DNA of 64,000 nucleotides from Ureibacillus terrenus (lineage in GTDB: Bacteria; Bacillota; Bacilli; Bacillales_A; Planococcaceae): NCBI RefSeq assembly GCF_006569205.1, contig NZ_VIGD01000007.1, positions 62,001 to 126,000 of the forward strand, in the 5' to 3' direction. A program made the translations under genes and the position numbers. Below the pieces are notes generated by a model. It ran no database searches. It was given only the letters and a program-made list of their open reading frames with translations, and had not been told where the DNA came from. Below are positions 56,120-64,000 of the stretch, piece after piece. How positions within the stretch are numbered: position 1 is the stretch's first letter; each line of letters begins with the position of its first letter.

Positions 56120-57431
56120 TATTTCCCCCTCCTATCGCTTCCGGCGTAATGCGTATCCAGCTCCCTTGGCTTAACGCAAACCAGCTTGGCTCCAATGAAT
56201 ATAAAAGATCATTATCATTTTGTTTTATATAATATCCAAGGATCAAATCGTCCACTTCACTTAACTCTAACTGTTTTGTTTTTTGAATAAAATCCACAAC
56301 TTGAAGCCCGCTTGCCACTTTTCGGTTGAATTTTTCAGAATTGATATCTAAATCAAGCAAAAAATAAGGTCTCTTATAGCGGAATAATTGATTTTCCCCC
56401 CAGGTCGTCGTAATTCTTGTTGCCGTATCTGTGCCAAGAACAGGAAAGCCCTGCTTAAATAGTTGATATTCTACGATATGTTTCGCTTCATTAATGGAAA
56501 TTAAACGATAATCACCTGTAAAGCCACCATGTTCATTGACAAATTCAAAGCTATCCTGCAGCAATTGAGAAGCCGGTATTTCCACCATGCTTTCGGAAGA
56601 TGGATTTACATAATTCAAATAGCGGTATTTTACATCTACCGTCATAAGAGTCATACCATCTGTATACTTAGCGGTCTCCTGGTTCTCAATGTTTTTCCGC
56701 ACAATGTTCGGGTCATAAAACAAAATGTCCCTGAACATATCCGGTTCAATTTCATCAATATAGTACGTATATTGAACTAATTCCATTTCATCTGCCGGTA
56801 CATATAAGGAGAGGTTTTCGGGCCGTTCAATTTCTTTATAAGCAACCAATCCTTGCAAAGCTTTCAACACCGTTTCTTGAAAATAATCCCCTGACATTTT
56901 TATTTCAGTGCTATATAAGGTGCGGTGTGAATCGCTTAACAAGTAAACTATCAATGTCTTGTCAGCACTCACTTTGCTCCAATCCAGCACAAGTTTATTA
57001 AAACCCGTTTCCGGCAATTCATCCTGAGAAAAGCGGATGATTGAATGAAATACTTTAATCGGCACTTCATCTGCAAAAAATAGCGTCATTCTTTGGTTTG
57101 TCCTGAGAAAATCATTTATTTTTTTATCGGACATATTATTTTGGACCAAATAAAGATTTGAACCGTTCCAACCGGTCATCATTTCCATCAAATGATTAAT
57201 AGCCTCTGTTCCGATTGTCCCTTCCCAATCATCATGATTTCTGACCAAAATTCGGTAAGGTTTAATGACTTCTTGCAGATCCTTTTTTTTCCCTACCATC
57301 AGCTGGTCCACCGGCGATTCCTCGATCACTTGAAGGCTTGGTGTATAGGTCCAAATGGCAAAGGTTAAGGCAATGCTTAACAGGACAAGAAAAAGAAGCA
57401 AAAAGGATTTGATTTGCTCAATATACTTCAT
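56106..57431 (-). CDS. walH: WalH (YycH), membrane regulator of WalK
   Basis: A 441-residue protein: one N-terminal membrane helix (IKSFLLLFLVLLSIALTFAIW) and a large extracellular YycH domain (three-domain beta fold), with GFTGDYRLISINEAKHIVEYQLF near residue 310. With WalI it forms a complex that inhibits WalK. The ATG at 57431 overlaps the walK stop (ATGA), so expression is coupled. Confidence 0.93.
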   Translation of the reverse strand: MKYIEQIKSFLLLFLVLLSIALTFAIWTYTPSLQVIEESPVDQLMVGKKKDLQEVIKPYRILVRNHDDWEGTIGTEAINHLMEMMTGWNGSNLYLVQNNMSDKKINDFLRTNQRMTLFFADEVPIKVFHSIIRFSQDELPETGFNKLVLDWSKVSADKTLIVYLLSDSHRTLYSTEIKMSGDYFQETVLKALQGLVAYKEIERPENLSLYVPADEMELVQYTYYIDEIEPDMFRDILFYDPNIVRKNIENQETAKYTDGMTLMTVDVKYRYLNYVNPSSESMVEIPASQLLQDSFEFVNEHGGFTGDYRLISINEAKHIVEYQLFKQGFPVLGTDTATRITTTWGENQLFRYKRPYFLLDLDINSEKFNRKVASGLQVVDFIQKTKQLELSEVDDLILGYYIKQNDNDLLYSLEPSWFALSQGSWIRITPEAIGGGNNGLE

Positions 57432-59263
57432 TCCCAATCACCAGCCCCATCGATTTCATACGGCAACGTGAAGAAAATGGTTGTTCCCACTCCTTCTTCA
57501 CTTTCTGCCCAAATCGTTCCGTTGTGCGCTTTAATCATTTCTTTGGCAATCGCAAGACCCAGCCCGGTTCCGCCCATTGCACGGGAACGCGCTTTATCTA
57601 CGCGATAGAATCGGTCAAAGATTTTTCCGAGATTTTCTTTCGGAATCCCCATACCGTCGTCGGAAATCATCACTTTTAACATGTTTCCTTGAACCGTAAA
57701 ACCAAAGCGGATATTGCCTCCATCAGGGGAATATTTGATGGCGTTCGAAATGATATTATCGAGCACTTGGGTCAACTTATCCGTGTCAATTTCCACAAAA
57801 TACGGTGTCTCCGGTATGTAGCGGATGAATTTCACATTTTGGGATTTTGACATTTCAAAACGGTCAATGATTCTATGGAAGAAGCTGTTGAATTCAACGA
57901 CTTCCTTATTTAGCTGATAGTCTTTCGCATCCATTTTGGATAAATCCAATAAATCATTTACAAGGCGAATCATCCGCTCGGTTTCTGTCTGAACAACATT
58001 GATAAAGTGCGGAGCAATATTTTCATCTTTCCAGGCCCCATCCGCAAGTGCTTCCAAATAACTTCTCATCGTTGTTAAAGGCGTTCTCAGCTCATGGGAA
58101 ACATTTGCCACGAATTCGCGCCGCTCCATTTCAATTTTTTCTTGTTCGGTGATGTCATGCAACACAGTAATTAAACCATTTACAAACCCTGTTTCTTTTT
58201 GGATGACAGAAAAATTAGCCCTCAAAATTAGTGGCGCTTCTTCCGTGCTGAAATCTAAGTTAATCGGTTCCTTCATATGAATTAAATCTTCAAAGCTATA
58301 GTTTTCTTCGATTCCAAGCACCGATGCAATCGGCCGGTTCAACGTCTCTTCCCTTGTTACTTTTAAAAAGCTTAATGCGGGATCATTGATCAAAATAATT
58401 TTTCCTTTCCGGTCCGTTGCGATTACCCCGTCCGTCATATTGGCCAGAACGGACGCCAGTTTTCTGCGCTCTGCCTCTGTTGAGGATTGTGCTTCTTGTA
58501 AACGGTTTGTCAAATGGTTGAAAGTGATGGCCAATTGACCAATTTCATCATCGCCGTATACACGCACTTTTCTGGAAAAGTTTCCTCTGGACATTGCTTG
58601 AGCCTGTTTGCGCATATCCAATATGGGCCTAGTGATTGTTCTTGCAATCAATATTCCTAAAATGACCGTAATGACCAATGATATCGCTGTACCAACCGCA
58701 AAAATTCGGTTGATATCATTCATCGTGTCATATACTTTTTCAATATTTGATTCTATATAAATGGCGCCGATGACGTCACTGTTTGGATCCGCTGTACTAA
58801 AAATAGGGCTTGCAATGAGCCAAACCCTGGTATTTGTATCTGCATCAAGGGCAATTTCTTCTTGATAGGTTTGAGATGAAATGGCTTTTTTTACAATATC
58901 ATCATTTGACCGCTGACCGATGATCGACTGATTTTCCGAATCGGAAGTGGCAATGATTCTATTCCGCTGGTCAATCACCCGAATTTCATTGATATCGCCA
59001 GTTGCAAATTCGCGTAATGCGATGTTCAAACTTTGCTCCAACGTAGGGGCCGTTTCATCCCGTTCCTTCGTCAATTCCTCCCTGATGCTGTATTGAATTA
59101 AATCCATGCGTTGAAGAATGGAATCCTGGAAGCTTGATTTCAGGCTGTCTTCCAGTTTATTGGAAAAGTAAATCCCGATTATTTGCAATGCAATGATGAT
59201 CAGCAACACGTATATTAATACAAGCTTTACATGGATTGAGCGAAAAAAACTAACCTTTTGCAT
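57428..59263 (-). CDS. walK: WalK sensor histidine kinase
   Basis: A 611-residue essential cell-wall sensor kinase. Two membrane helices (residues about 11-33 and 189-209) flank an extracellular Cache/PAS domain. HAMP is about 210-262, PAS about 268-375 and the dimerisation domain holds the phosphorylated His390 (NVSHELRTPLTT). The ATPase has N, G1 and G2 boxes (LDNIISNAIKYS, DDGMGI, GGTGLGLAI). The length matches B. subtilis WalK exactly. It follows walR by five bases; AGGAGT precedes the ATG. Confidence 0.97.
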   Translation of the reverse strand: MQKVSFFRSIHVKLVLIYVLLIIIALQIIGIYFSNKLEDSLKSSFQDSILQRMDLIQYSIREELTKERDETAPTLEQSLNIALREFATGDINEIRVIDQRNRIIATSDSENQSIIGQRSNDDIVKKAISSQTYQEEIALDADTNTRVWLIASPIFSTADPNSDVIGAIYIESNIEKVYDTMNDINRIFAVGTAISLVITVILGILIARTITRPILDMRKQAQAMSRGNFSRKVRVYGDDEIGQLAITFNHLTNRLQEAQSSTEAERRKLASVLANMTDGVIATDRKGKIILINDPALSFLKVTREETLNRPIASVLGIEENYSFEDLIHMKEPINLDFSTEEAPLILRANFSVIQKETGFVNGLITVLHDITEQEKIEMERREFVANVSHELRTPLTTMRSYLEALADGAWKDENIAPHFINVVQTETERMIRLVNDLLDLSKMDAKDYQLNKEVVEFNSFFHRIIDRFEMSKSQNVKFIRYIPETPYFVEIDTDKLTQVLDNIISNAIKYSPDGGNIRFGFTVQGNMLKVMISDDGMGIPKENLGKIFDRFYRVDKARSRAMGGTGLGLAIAKEMIKAHNGTIWAESEEGVGTTIFFTLPYEIDGAGDWE

Positions 59264-59268
59264 TCATT

Positions 59269-59979
59269 CTACTCCTGTTCAGGATTTCGCAAATAGTAGC
59301 CAACCCCTCGGCGGGTAACAATCCAAGCAGGATGGCTTGGGTTATCTTCAATTTTTTCCCGAAGACGGCGGATGGTTACATCTACTGTCCGGACATCTCC
59401 AAAATAATCATACCCCCAAACGGTTTGCAATAAATGTTCCCGGGTCATCACTTGTCCAATATGTTTTGCTAAATAATGTAAGAGTTCGAATTCCCGGTGT
59501 GTCAACTCGATTGTTTCACCTCGTTTTTGGACAATATAAGCATCCGGCTGAATTACTAATGAACCGATTGTAATATTGTTCGATTCTTCTTTTGCCTCTT
59601 CTTGAGCAGAAGCTTTTAAACGCCGCATATTCGCTTTTACTCGGGCAATTAATTCCCTCGTGCTGAAAGGCTTCGTTACATAATCATCGGCTCCCATTTC
59701 AAGCCCTAACACCTTGTCAATTTCAGACCCTTTTGCCGTAAGCATAATGATTGGAAAATCATATTTCTTTCTGACTTCCCGGCAAACTTCCATACCATCT
59801 TTTTTGGGAAGCATAATATCCAACAACATTAAATCCGGCTGTTGTTCTTCGATAATTTTTAAAGCTTCCTCTCCGTCATAAGCACAAATAACTTTATATC
59901 CTTCCTTCACCAAGTTAAACTGCAAAATATCTGCAATGGGCTTTTCGTCGTCAACAACCAAAATTGTTTTGCCGTCCAT
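59269..59979 (-). CDS. walR: WalR response regulator
   Basis: A 236-residue OmpR-type regulator. Residues 1-118 are the receiver with phosphorylated Asp54 (LMLLDIMLP) and switch KPF; residues about 130-236 form the winged helix ending in [15 protein letters not shown]. It controls autolysin and wall-growth genes and is essential in Bacillales. I start it at 59979 ([14 protein letters not shown]), 11 bases from AAGGAGG; a longer in-frame reading upstream is the untranslated leader. First gene of walRKHIJ. Confidence 0.97.
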   Translation of the reverse strand: MDGKTILVVDDEKPIADILQFNLVKEGYKVICAYDGEEALKIIEEQQPDLMLLDIMLPKKDGMEVCREVRKKYDFPIIMLTAKGSEIDKVLGLEMGADDYVTKPFSTRELIARVKANMRRLKASAQEEAKEESNNITIGSLVIQPDAYIVQKRGETIELTHREFELLHYLAKHIGQVMTREHLLQTVWGYDYFGDVRTVDVTIRRLREKIEDNPSHPAWIVTRRGVGYYLRNPEQE

Positions 59980-60094
59980 TTTTTGAAGTTCCTCCTTAAT
60001 AAATATCAGTAAATCTATTTTAAATGCTGCATGCTCATATTCACATTTCACTATTAAATCTATCATGCTTTTTGTTTTCATGCATTCCTTAACC

Positions 60095-60103
60095 ATTATA
60101 CCA
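60095..60103 (-). promoter_or_regulatory. Promoter of the walR operon (extended -10)
   Basis: On the minus strand TGGTATAAT is an extended -10 with a perfect TATAAT (60095-60100); no good -35 is visible at 17 bases. It would give a leader of about 110 bases before walR. The rest of the 306-base gap (59980-60285) holds only this and the terminator below. Confidence 0.5.
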
Positions 60104-60242
60104 AAAATCATAATACTGAATTGTCCTGTATTATTATTAATTCCCATTTCTTCTGCAAATCAAATTTTTCCATTTGAAATGATTGCAAACATAAAAACTA
60201 TTTTCCGGGAAATATTTCGACATATTTCTTCTTTAAGAAATA

Positions 60243-60275
60243 AAAAAGGCAATGACATATTTTTATGCCACTGCC
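60243..60275 (-). terminator. Terminator of the M23/LysM peptidase gene
   Basis: GGCAGTGGCATA pairs with TATGTCATTGCC (two wobble pairs) and is followed on the minus strand by TTTTTTATTTC, about 10 bases after the stop. Confidence 0.9.
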
Positions 60276-60285
60276 TGCATCATGA

Positions 60286-61758
60286 TTAATTTAAAACTGA
60301 TAAAGGATTGATCAATAATCCATTTTTTGTGACTTCAAAATGCAAGTGCACTCCAGTCGAATTTCCAGTTGATCCCATTATTCCGATTACAGTTCCTTGA
60401 GGCACCACTTGTCCGACAGAAACTTTGATTTGGGATAAATGGCCATATAATGTTTGGTATCCATTGTTGTGGTTAATGACAATTTTATTCCCATAGGAAC
60501 CATCCCATCCTGCAAAAACTACAACACCATTGTCGCTTGCTTTAATGTTGTAATTTGATGGACGGGCAATATCGATTCCTCTATGGAAGCTGCCCCAACG
60601 CGAACCCATGCCGCTTGAAATATATCCACCGCTTGTCGGCCAAACAAATTTGCCGGTACCTCGGGATGAAATGACTTTTGTTCCTACTTTTTCAATATGT
60701 TTTGTTGGTTGAACTAATACTTTTTCATTTGTCACCGTTTTATTTACCACTTGTCCATTGACTGCTGTCACTAAATAAGAAACTTCTTTTTTGCCGGGGC
60801 TGCCTTTTTGAACAATTACTTTTTCGCCTTTAAACATGGAAGCATCTTTTCGAATTTCTTTTTCAAAATCAATAGTTTCTGATTTTACGGTTTCATAAAC
60901 CACTTTTACATTGATTAACGGTTTTTCAACTGTCACATTAATTTCTTGTCCAATTTGCAATAAGCTATCAACCGACAAACCTGGGTTCAGGGCCAATAGT
61001 TCTTTCGTTGTCAAACCATGTTCTTTCGCGATTTTTCCAAGAACATCGCCTTTTTTTACAATATAAACCTGTTTTTCAAGGGAACCGGTTTTAATAAATT
61101 TCACCGCTTCATCAGGTGTAAGAATGTTCGCAGGATTCGCCTTTGCTTCTTTGACTGAAACATCTTCCGAAAGAACAACATCCACAATTTTCATGTCGTT
61201 TTCTTTTAAGTTTTGTTGAGCTTCCGAATTTTTGGATTGCTCAAATTTTTTCAGTTTTTCTTCCGGAACATATTGAAGCTTTAATTTCTTTAATGTTTCT
61301 TCATAATCTTCTTTATTTTTCAAATAAAGAACCGGTTCTCCATTGACATAAAGCGCATAAGCATCCGTTTGGACTTCCAGTTGTTTCTTCAATGTTTTCA
61401 ATGTGTCCGAATCTGTTGTTTCATAAGAAAATACTTGTTCTGGAACAATGGTTACCAATTCATCAGCATCCACTTCATATCCTGGATAGTTTGCACTTGC
61501 CTCTTTTTCTTTCTCTTTTATCACTTCTTTTACTTTCTTTTCATCGGATACCGAACCGATATACTCGTCTTCCAAATAAACATGATAAATTTTGTCGACT
61601 GAATCAATGTCGCCTTCATTGGCAAAAGCCAAATTGAAAGTTACTGTCGAAAGGATGACAGTTGCAACGAATGCTTTGATCAATGTACCATATTTATGCT
61701 GTTCCAGAAGACTTACATTTTGGCTGTTCAGACGACCTATTTTCCATTTCGTCTTCAT
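60286..61758 (-). CDS. M23 peptidoglycan endopeptidase with LysM and G5 domains
   Basis: A 490-residue exported wall enzyme. The N terminus is a long signal/membrane segment (GTLIKAFVATVILSTVTFNLAFA). LysM at about 231-276 (YIVKKGDVLGKIAKEHG) binds peptidoglycan; about 280-355 is a G5-type beta domain; about 375-490 is the M23 zinc endopeptidase with HRGIDIA and HLHFEV carrying the metal ligands (H-x3-D and H-x-H). It cuts stem peptides. GGAAGGGG precedes the ATG. The position between purA and walR, and a WalR-like half-site pair upstream, suggest it is a WalR-controlled autolysin. Confidence 0.9.
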   Translation of the reverse strand: MKTKWKIGRLNSQNVSLLEQHKYGTLIKAFVATVILSTVTFNLAFANEGDIDSVDKIYHVYLEDEYIGSVSDEKKVKEVIKEKEKEASANYPGYEVDADELVTIVPEQVFSYETTDSDTLKTLKKQLEVQTDAYALYVNGEPVLYLKNKEDYEETLKKLKLQYVPEEKLKKFEQSKNSEAQQNLKENDMKIVDVVLSEDVSVKEAKANPANILTPDEAVKFIKTGSLEKQVYIVKKGDVLGKIAKEHGLTTKELLALNPGLSVDSLLQIGQEINVTVEKPLINVKVVYETVKSETIDFEKEIRKDASMFKGEKVIVQKGSPGKKEVSYLVTAVNGQVVNKTVTNEKVLVQPTKHIEKVGTKVISSRGTGKFVWPTSGGYISSGMGSRWGSFHRGIDIARPSNYNIKASDNGVVVFAGWDGSYGNKIVINHNNGYQTLYGHLSQIKVSVGQVVPQGTVIGIMGSTGNSTGVHLHFEVTKNGLLINPLSVLN

Positions 61759-61864
61759 AATCTAGCCCCTTCCACTCTTCCTGCTCCATTTAAAGACGCT
61801 TTCCATGTTCCCCAATTATAGACTGTATCATAATGTTGAGTAAGTTTGTTCAATTTAAGTTTTT

Positions 61865-61881
61865 TGTAATGAAAATGTATT
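61865..61881 (+). promoter_or_regulatory. WalR-like direct repeat upstream of the M23 gene
   Basis: TGTAAT-GAAAA-TGTATT resembles the WalR site TGTWAH-N5-TGTWAH with one mismatch, but reads opposite to the downstream gene. AT-rich sequence makes chance likely. The rest of the 357-base gap (61759-62115) is AT-rich; I see no gene. Confidence 0.3.
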
Positions 61882-62035
61882 ATTTCGGAAACTTTTGTTA
61901 CAATTTATAAATTAATGTTGAAACATGTAAATTTATTAAAAAAATTCGTCAAAATCAGTGTTTTATAAAGATCTTCTTTAATATATCCAAGGAATTAAAT
62001 CGGCATATACCCAATTGAACCAAGTCCAGGCAAAA

Positions 62036-62073
62036 CAAAAAGGAGAATTTGAGCAAAACTCAAATTCTCCTTC
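62036..62073 (-). terminator. Terminator of purA
   Basis: AAGGAGAATTTGAG pairs perfectly with CTCAAATTCTCCTT around CAAAA, then on the minus strand TTTGTTTTGC. It begins about 45 bases after the purA stop. Confidence 0.9.
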
Positions 62074-62115
62074 AAAATTTAATCTCCGAATTACGAGCTA
62101 ATAACGATTGGAGTA

Positions 62116-63402
62116 TTATTCCCAAACATCATTTACAATGTTAGTTTGTTCCCTTGCTGGACCTACAGAAAATGTCATTAATGGAATGCCTGTCAATTCT
62201 ACAATCCGGTTGATATAATTTTGGGCGTTTTCAGGCAGTTCATCGAAAGAACGGACGCCTGTGATATCTTCCGTCCACCCTGGAAGTTCTTCGTAAACAG
62301 GTTCGCATTCCTCCAGAACATGCAAGTTCGCAGGATATTCTGTCAAAATTTGATCTTTATATTTATAAGCTGTGCAAATTTTCACTGTTTCCAAACCTGT
62401 CAATACATCGATGGAGTTTAAAGCCAAATCTGTAATGCCTGATACGCGGCGGGAATGGCGCACCACAACTGCATCAAACCAGCCTACGCGGCGAGGGCGG
62501 CCAGTCGTTGTACCGTATTCTCTGCCGACTTCCCGAATCTGATGGCCAATTTCATCAAACAACTCTGTCGGGAACGGACCGTCGCCTACGCGGGATGTGT
62601 ACGCTTTGCATACACCGACCACTCTTGATACATGGGAAGGGCCGATTCCCGTGCCAGTTGTTACACCGCCGGCAACAGGGTTGGAAGAAGTGACGAACGG
62701 ATATGTTCCATGATCAATATCCAGCATCACGCCTTGGGCACCTTCAAATAATACGCGCCCGCCTCGATCTAACACGTCATTCAATACTTTTGCCGTATCT
62801 GTAACGTATTGTTTGATTTCTTGTCCATAGTTATAATACTCTTCAAAAATGTCCTCGAATTTAAGGCCTTCCACTTCATAATATTTTTCAAACAGACGGT
62901 TTTTCTTTTCCAAGTTTTCGCGCAGCTTCTGTTCGAATACTTCCCGATCGAGCAAATCGGCAATCCGGATTCCCATGCGCGCGATTTTATCCTGATAACA
63001 TGGTCCAATCCCTTTGCATGTGGTTCCAATTTTTTTATCGCCACGGGCTTCTTCTTCTATTTTATCTTGGTAGATGTGATAAGGGAGAATGACGTGGGCA
63101 CGGTTTGAGATACGCAAATTTGACGTATCAATACCGCGTGCTTGCAAGCCCTTTAATTCTTCTACAAGGGATTTCGGATTGATAACCATCCCATTGCCCA
63201 TTACAGATATTTTATCTTTATAAAAAATACCGGAAGGGATTAAATGTAATTTATATGTTTCTTCGCCAATCTTGATGGTATGTCCGGCATTGTCGCCGCC
63301 TGAAAAACGAGCAATCACGTCCGCCTTTTTTGAAAGGAAATCGGTAATTTTCCCTTTTCCTTCGTCTCCCCATTGAGTTCCAACAACAACAACTGAAGTC
63401 AT
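62116..63402 (-). CDS. purA: Adenylosuccinate synthetase
   Basis: A 428-residue enzyme that joins aspartate to IMP using GTP, the first step from IMP to AMP. Signature motifs are [13 protein letters not shown] (GTP/IMP site), GGDNAGHTI (catalytic His) and [15 protein letters not shown]. The start at 63402 ([10 protein letters not shown]) is seven bases from CCGGAGGTG; a longer upstream reading is not supported. A strong promoter and a perfect inverted repeat of possible PurR type lie upstream. Confidence 0.97.
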   Translation of the reverse strand: MTSVVVVGTQWGDEGKGKITDFLSKKADVIARFSGGDNAGHTIKIGEETYKLHLIPSGIFYKDKISVMGNGMVINPKSLVEELKGLQARGIDTSNLRISNRAHVILPYHIYQDKIEEEARGDKKIGTTCKGIGPCYQDKIARMGIRIADLLDREVFEQKLRENLEKKNRLFEKYYEVEGLKFEDIFEEYYNYGQEIKQYVTDTAKVLNDVLDRGGRVLFEGAQGVMLDIDHGTYPFVTSSNPVAGGVTTGTGIGPSHVSRVVGVCKAYTSRVGDGPFPTELFDEIGHQIREVGREYGTTTGRPRRVGWFDAVVVRHSRRVSGITDLALNSIDVLTGLETVKICTAYKYKDQILTEYPANLHVLEECEPVYEELPGWTEDITGVRSFDELPENAQNYINRIVELTGIPLMTFSVGPAREQTNIVNDVWE

Positions 63403-63445
63403 TTGAGCACCTCCGGGCATTATACGTCCTTTATCAAACAGATTA

Positions 63446-63474
63446 ATTGTACAGTGAAAAAGTCTATTCGTCAA
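63446..63474 (-). promoter_or_regulatory. Sigma-A promoter of purA
   Basis: On the minus strand TTGACG (63469-63474) and TACAAT (63446-63451) are 17 bases apart, about 40 bases before the start codon. Confidence 0.75.
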
Positions 63475-63487
63475 TGTATAAAAATAA

Positions 63488-63536
63488 AAGAACACGAACA
63501 AATATTTTAATATTATGTACCATTGTTCGTGTTCTT
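63488..63536 (-). promoter_or_regulatory. Inverted repeat between helicase gene and purA
   Basis: AAGAACACGAACAA (63488-63501) and TTGTTCGTGTTCTT (63523-63536) form a perfect 14-bp inverted repeat with a 21-base loop. It fits two roles: the terminator of the helicase gene (followed by TTATTTTTAT on the minus strand), or a pair of inverted PurR boxes with CGAAC cores placed about 50-100 bases upstream of the purA start of transcription. Confidence 0.6.
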
Positions 63537-63572
63537 AAATGTCTATTTTATTATGCTGTTTTTCGATTCCTG

Positions 63573-64000
63573 TTATGCATGCATCGGCTCTTGGCGCTGA
63601 GACCAGTCGATATTCAAAAATTTATTAAACTCTTTTTTAAACGCGAGGGTCACAGTTCCAGTCGGACCGTTCCGCTGTTTCGCAATGATGATTTCAATCA
63701 TATTCTTATTTTCCGTTTCTTTGTCGTAATAATCGTCGCGGTATAAGAAAGCCACAATATCCGCATCCTGCTCAATGCTTCCGGATTCACGAATATCGCT
63801 CATCATCGGGCGCTTATCCTGCCGCTGTTCGACGCCGCGGGATAACTGGGACAAAGCTATTACCGGTACATGCAATTCACGGGCCAACGCTTTTAATGAA
63901 CGGGAAATTTCCGATACTTCCTGTTGCCGATTCTCTCCGCGCCTGCCGCTTCCTTGAATCAACTGCAAATAATCGATGACCACCATTCCAAGCCCCTTTT
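63573..64000 (-). CDS. dnaB: Replicative DNA helicase, C-terminal part
   Basis: The final 142 residues of the replicative helicase (called DnaC in B. subtilis, DnaB elsewhere); the N-terminal two thirds lie beyond the right edge. The visible part has Walker B-like [35 protein letters not shown], the [21 protein letters not shown] motif and the terminal [22 protein letters not shown], all diagnostic. It unwinds DNA ahead of the fork as a hexamer. It sits next to purA as in B. subtilis. Confidence 0.96.
   Translation of the reverse strand, partial: KGLGMVVIDYLQLIQGSGRRGENRQQEVSEISRSLKALARELHVPVIALSQLSRGVEQRQDKRPMMSDIRESGSIEQDADIVAFLYRDDYYDKETENKNMIEIIIAKQRNGPTGTVTLAFKKEFNKFLNIDWSQRQEPMHA

Noticed and set aside
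1..64000. Mobile elements, defence systems, CRISPR, rRNA or tRNA genes
   Set aside because: No transposase, integrase, phage, restriction or Cas-like protein, no regular repeat array, and no tRNA-like CCA-ended folds or rRNA stretches were recognised on either strand.

Overview
This 64 kb window comes from the chromosome of a low-GC, Gram-positive, endospore-forming member of the Bacillales. The complete walRKHIJ-htrA-rlmH block beside purA and the replicative helicase gene, the many strong AGGAGG-type ribosome binding sites, and likely sporulation genes all point there. The gene mix suggests the Bacillaceae/Planococcaceae (Ureibacillus- or Lysinibacillus-like), but genus is an inference. I see no phage, insertion sequence, CRISPR array, rRNA or tRNA; this is ordinary core and metabolic chromosome.

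Layout. 0-7.9 kb: an edge fragment of a membrane protein, the haem oxygen sensor HemAT, an acyl-CoA thioesterase, two aldehyde dehydrogenases (one with its DUF779 partner) and two uncharacterised proteins. 8-12.7 kb: a complete branched-chain amino acid ABC transporter (livK-livH-livM-livG-livF, minus strand) behind a leader with two CodY-like boxes inside a long inverted repeat. 13-24.5 kb: a six-bladed PLL-like beta-propeller protein, a YlmD/PgeF-type laccase-domain protein, a two-gene RND efflux system, a LysM/GH18 spore-type hydrolase, and a two-gene operon of a DUF1611 (DgcN-like) protein and a fold-III PLP racemase. 24.6-37 kb: small conserved proteins, sfsA, mqo, a Nudix hydrolase, the peroxide operon ahpCF behind a PerR-like box, HxlR, LURP-one, azlCD, a manganese catalase, DUF2642 and DUF378. 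37-46.4 kb: pyruvate carboxylase and the L-lactate system (lutP; lutR; lutABC), with two identical operators. 46.5-52 kb: an SDR, a PadR-controlled ABC exporter, a membrane-anchored methyltransferase, an IDEAL-domain protein and ferritin around a Fur-like box. 52-64 kb: the origin-proximal block rlmH, CxxH/CxxC protein, htrA, walJ, walI, walH, walK, walR, an M23/LysM/G5 peptidase, purA and the C-terminal part of the replicative helicase.

The genes fit an aerobic heterotroph using lactate, malate and aldehydes: LutABC makes pyruvate, PycA makes oxaloacetate, Mqo feeds electrons from malate to quinone. HemAT, AhpCF, Mn-catalase and ferritin deal with oxygen, peroxide and iron. The right end is the WalRK cell-wall control locus. 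The strongest non-gene signal is a cluster of eight DnaA-box-like 9-mers (52588-52971) between rlmH and htrA.

The best candidates for something not fully described are the DUF1611/racemase operon, the PLL-like protein with alternating blade types, and the CodY-box long hairpin before the liv operon. None is clearly a new defence or mobile system. All family names and consensus motifs are from memory and sequence reading; no database search was possible.
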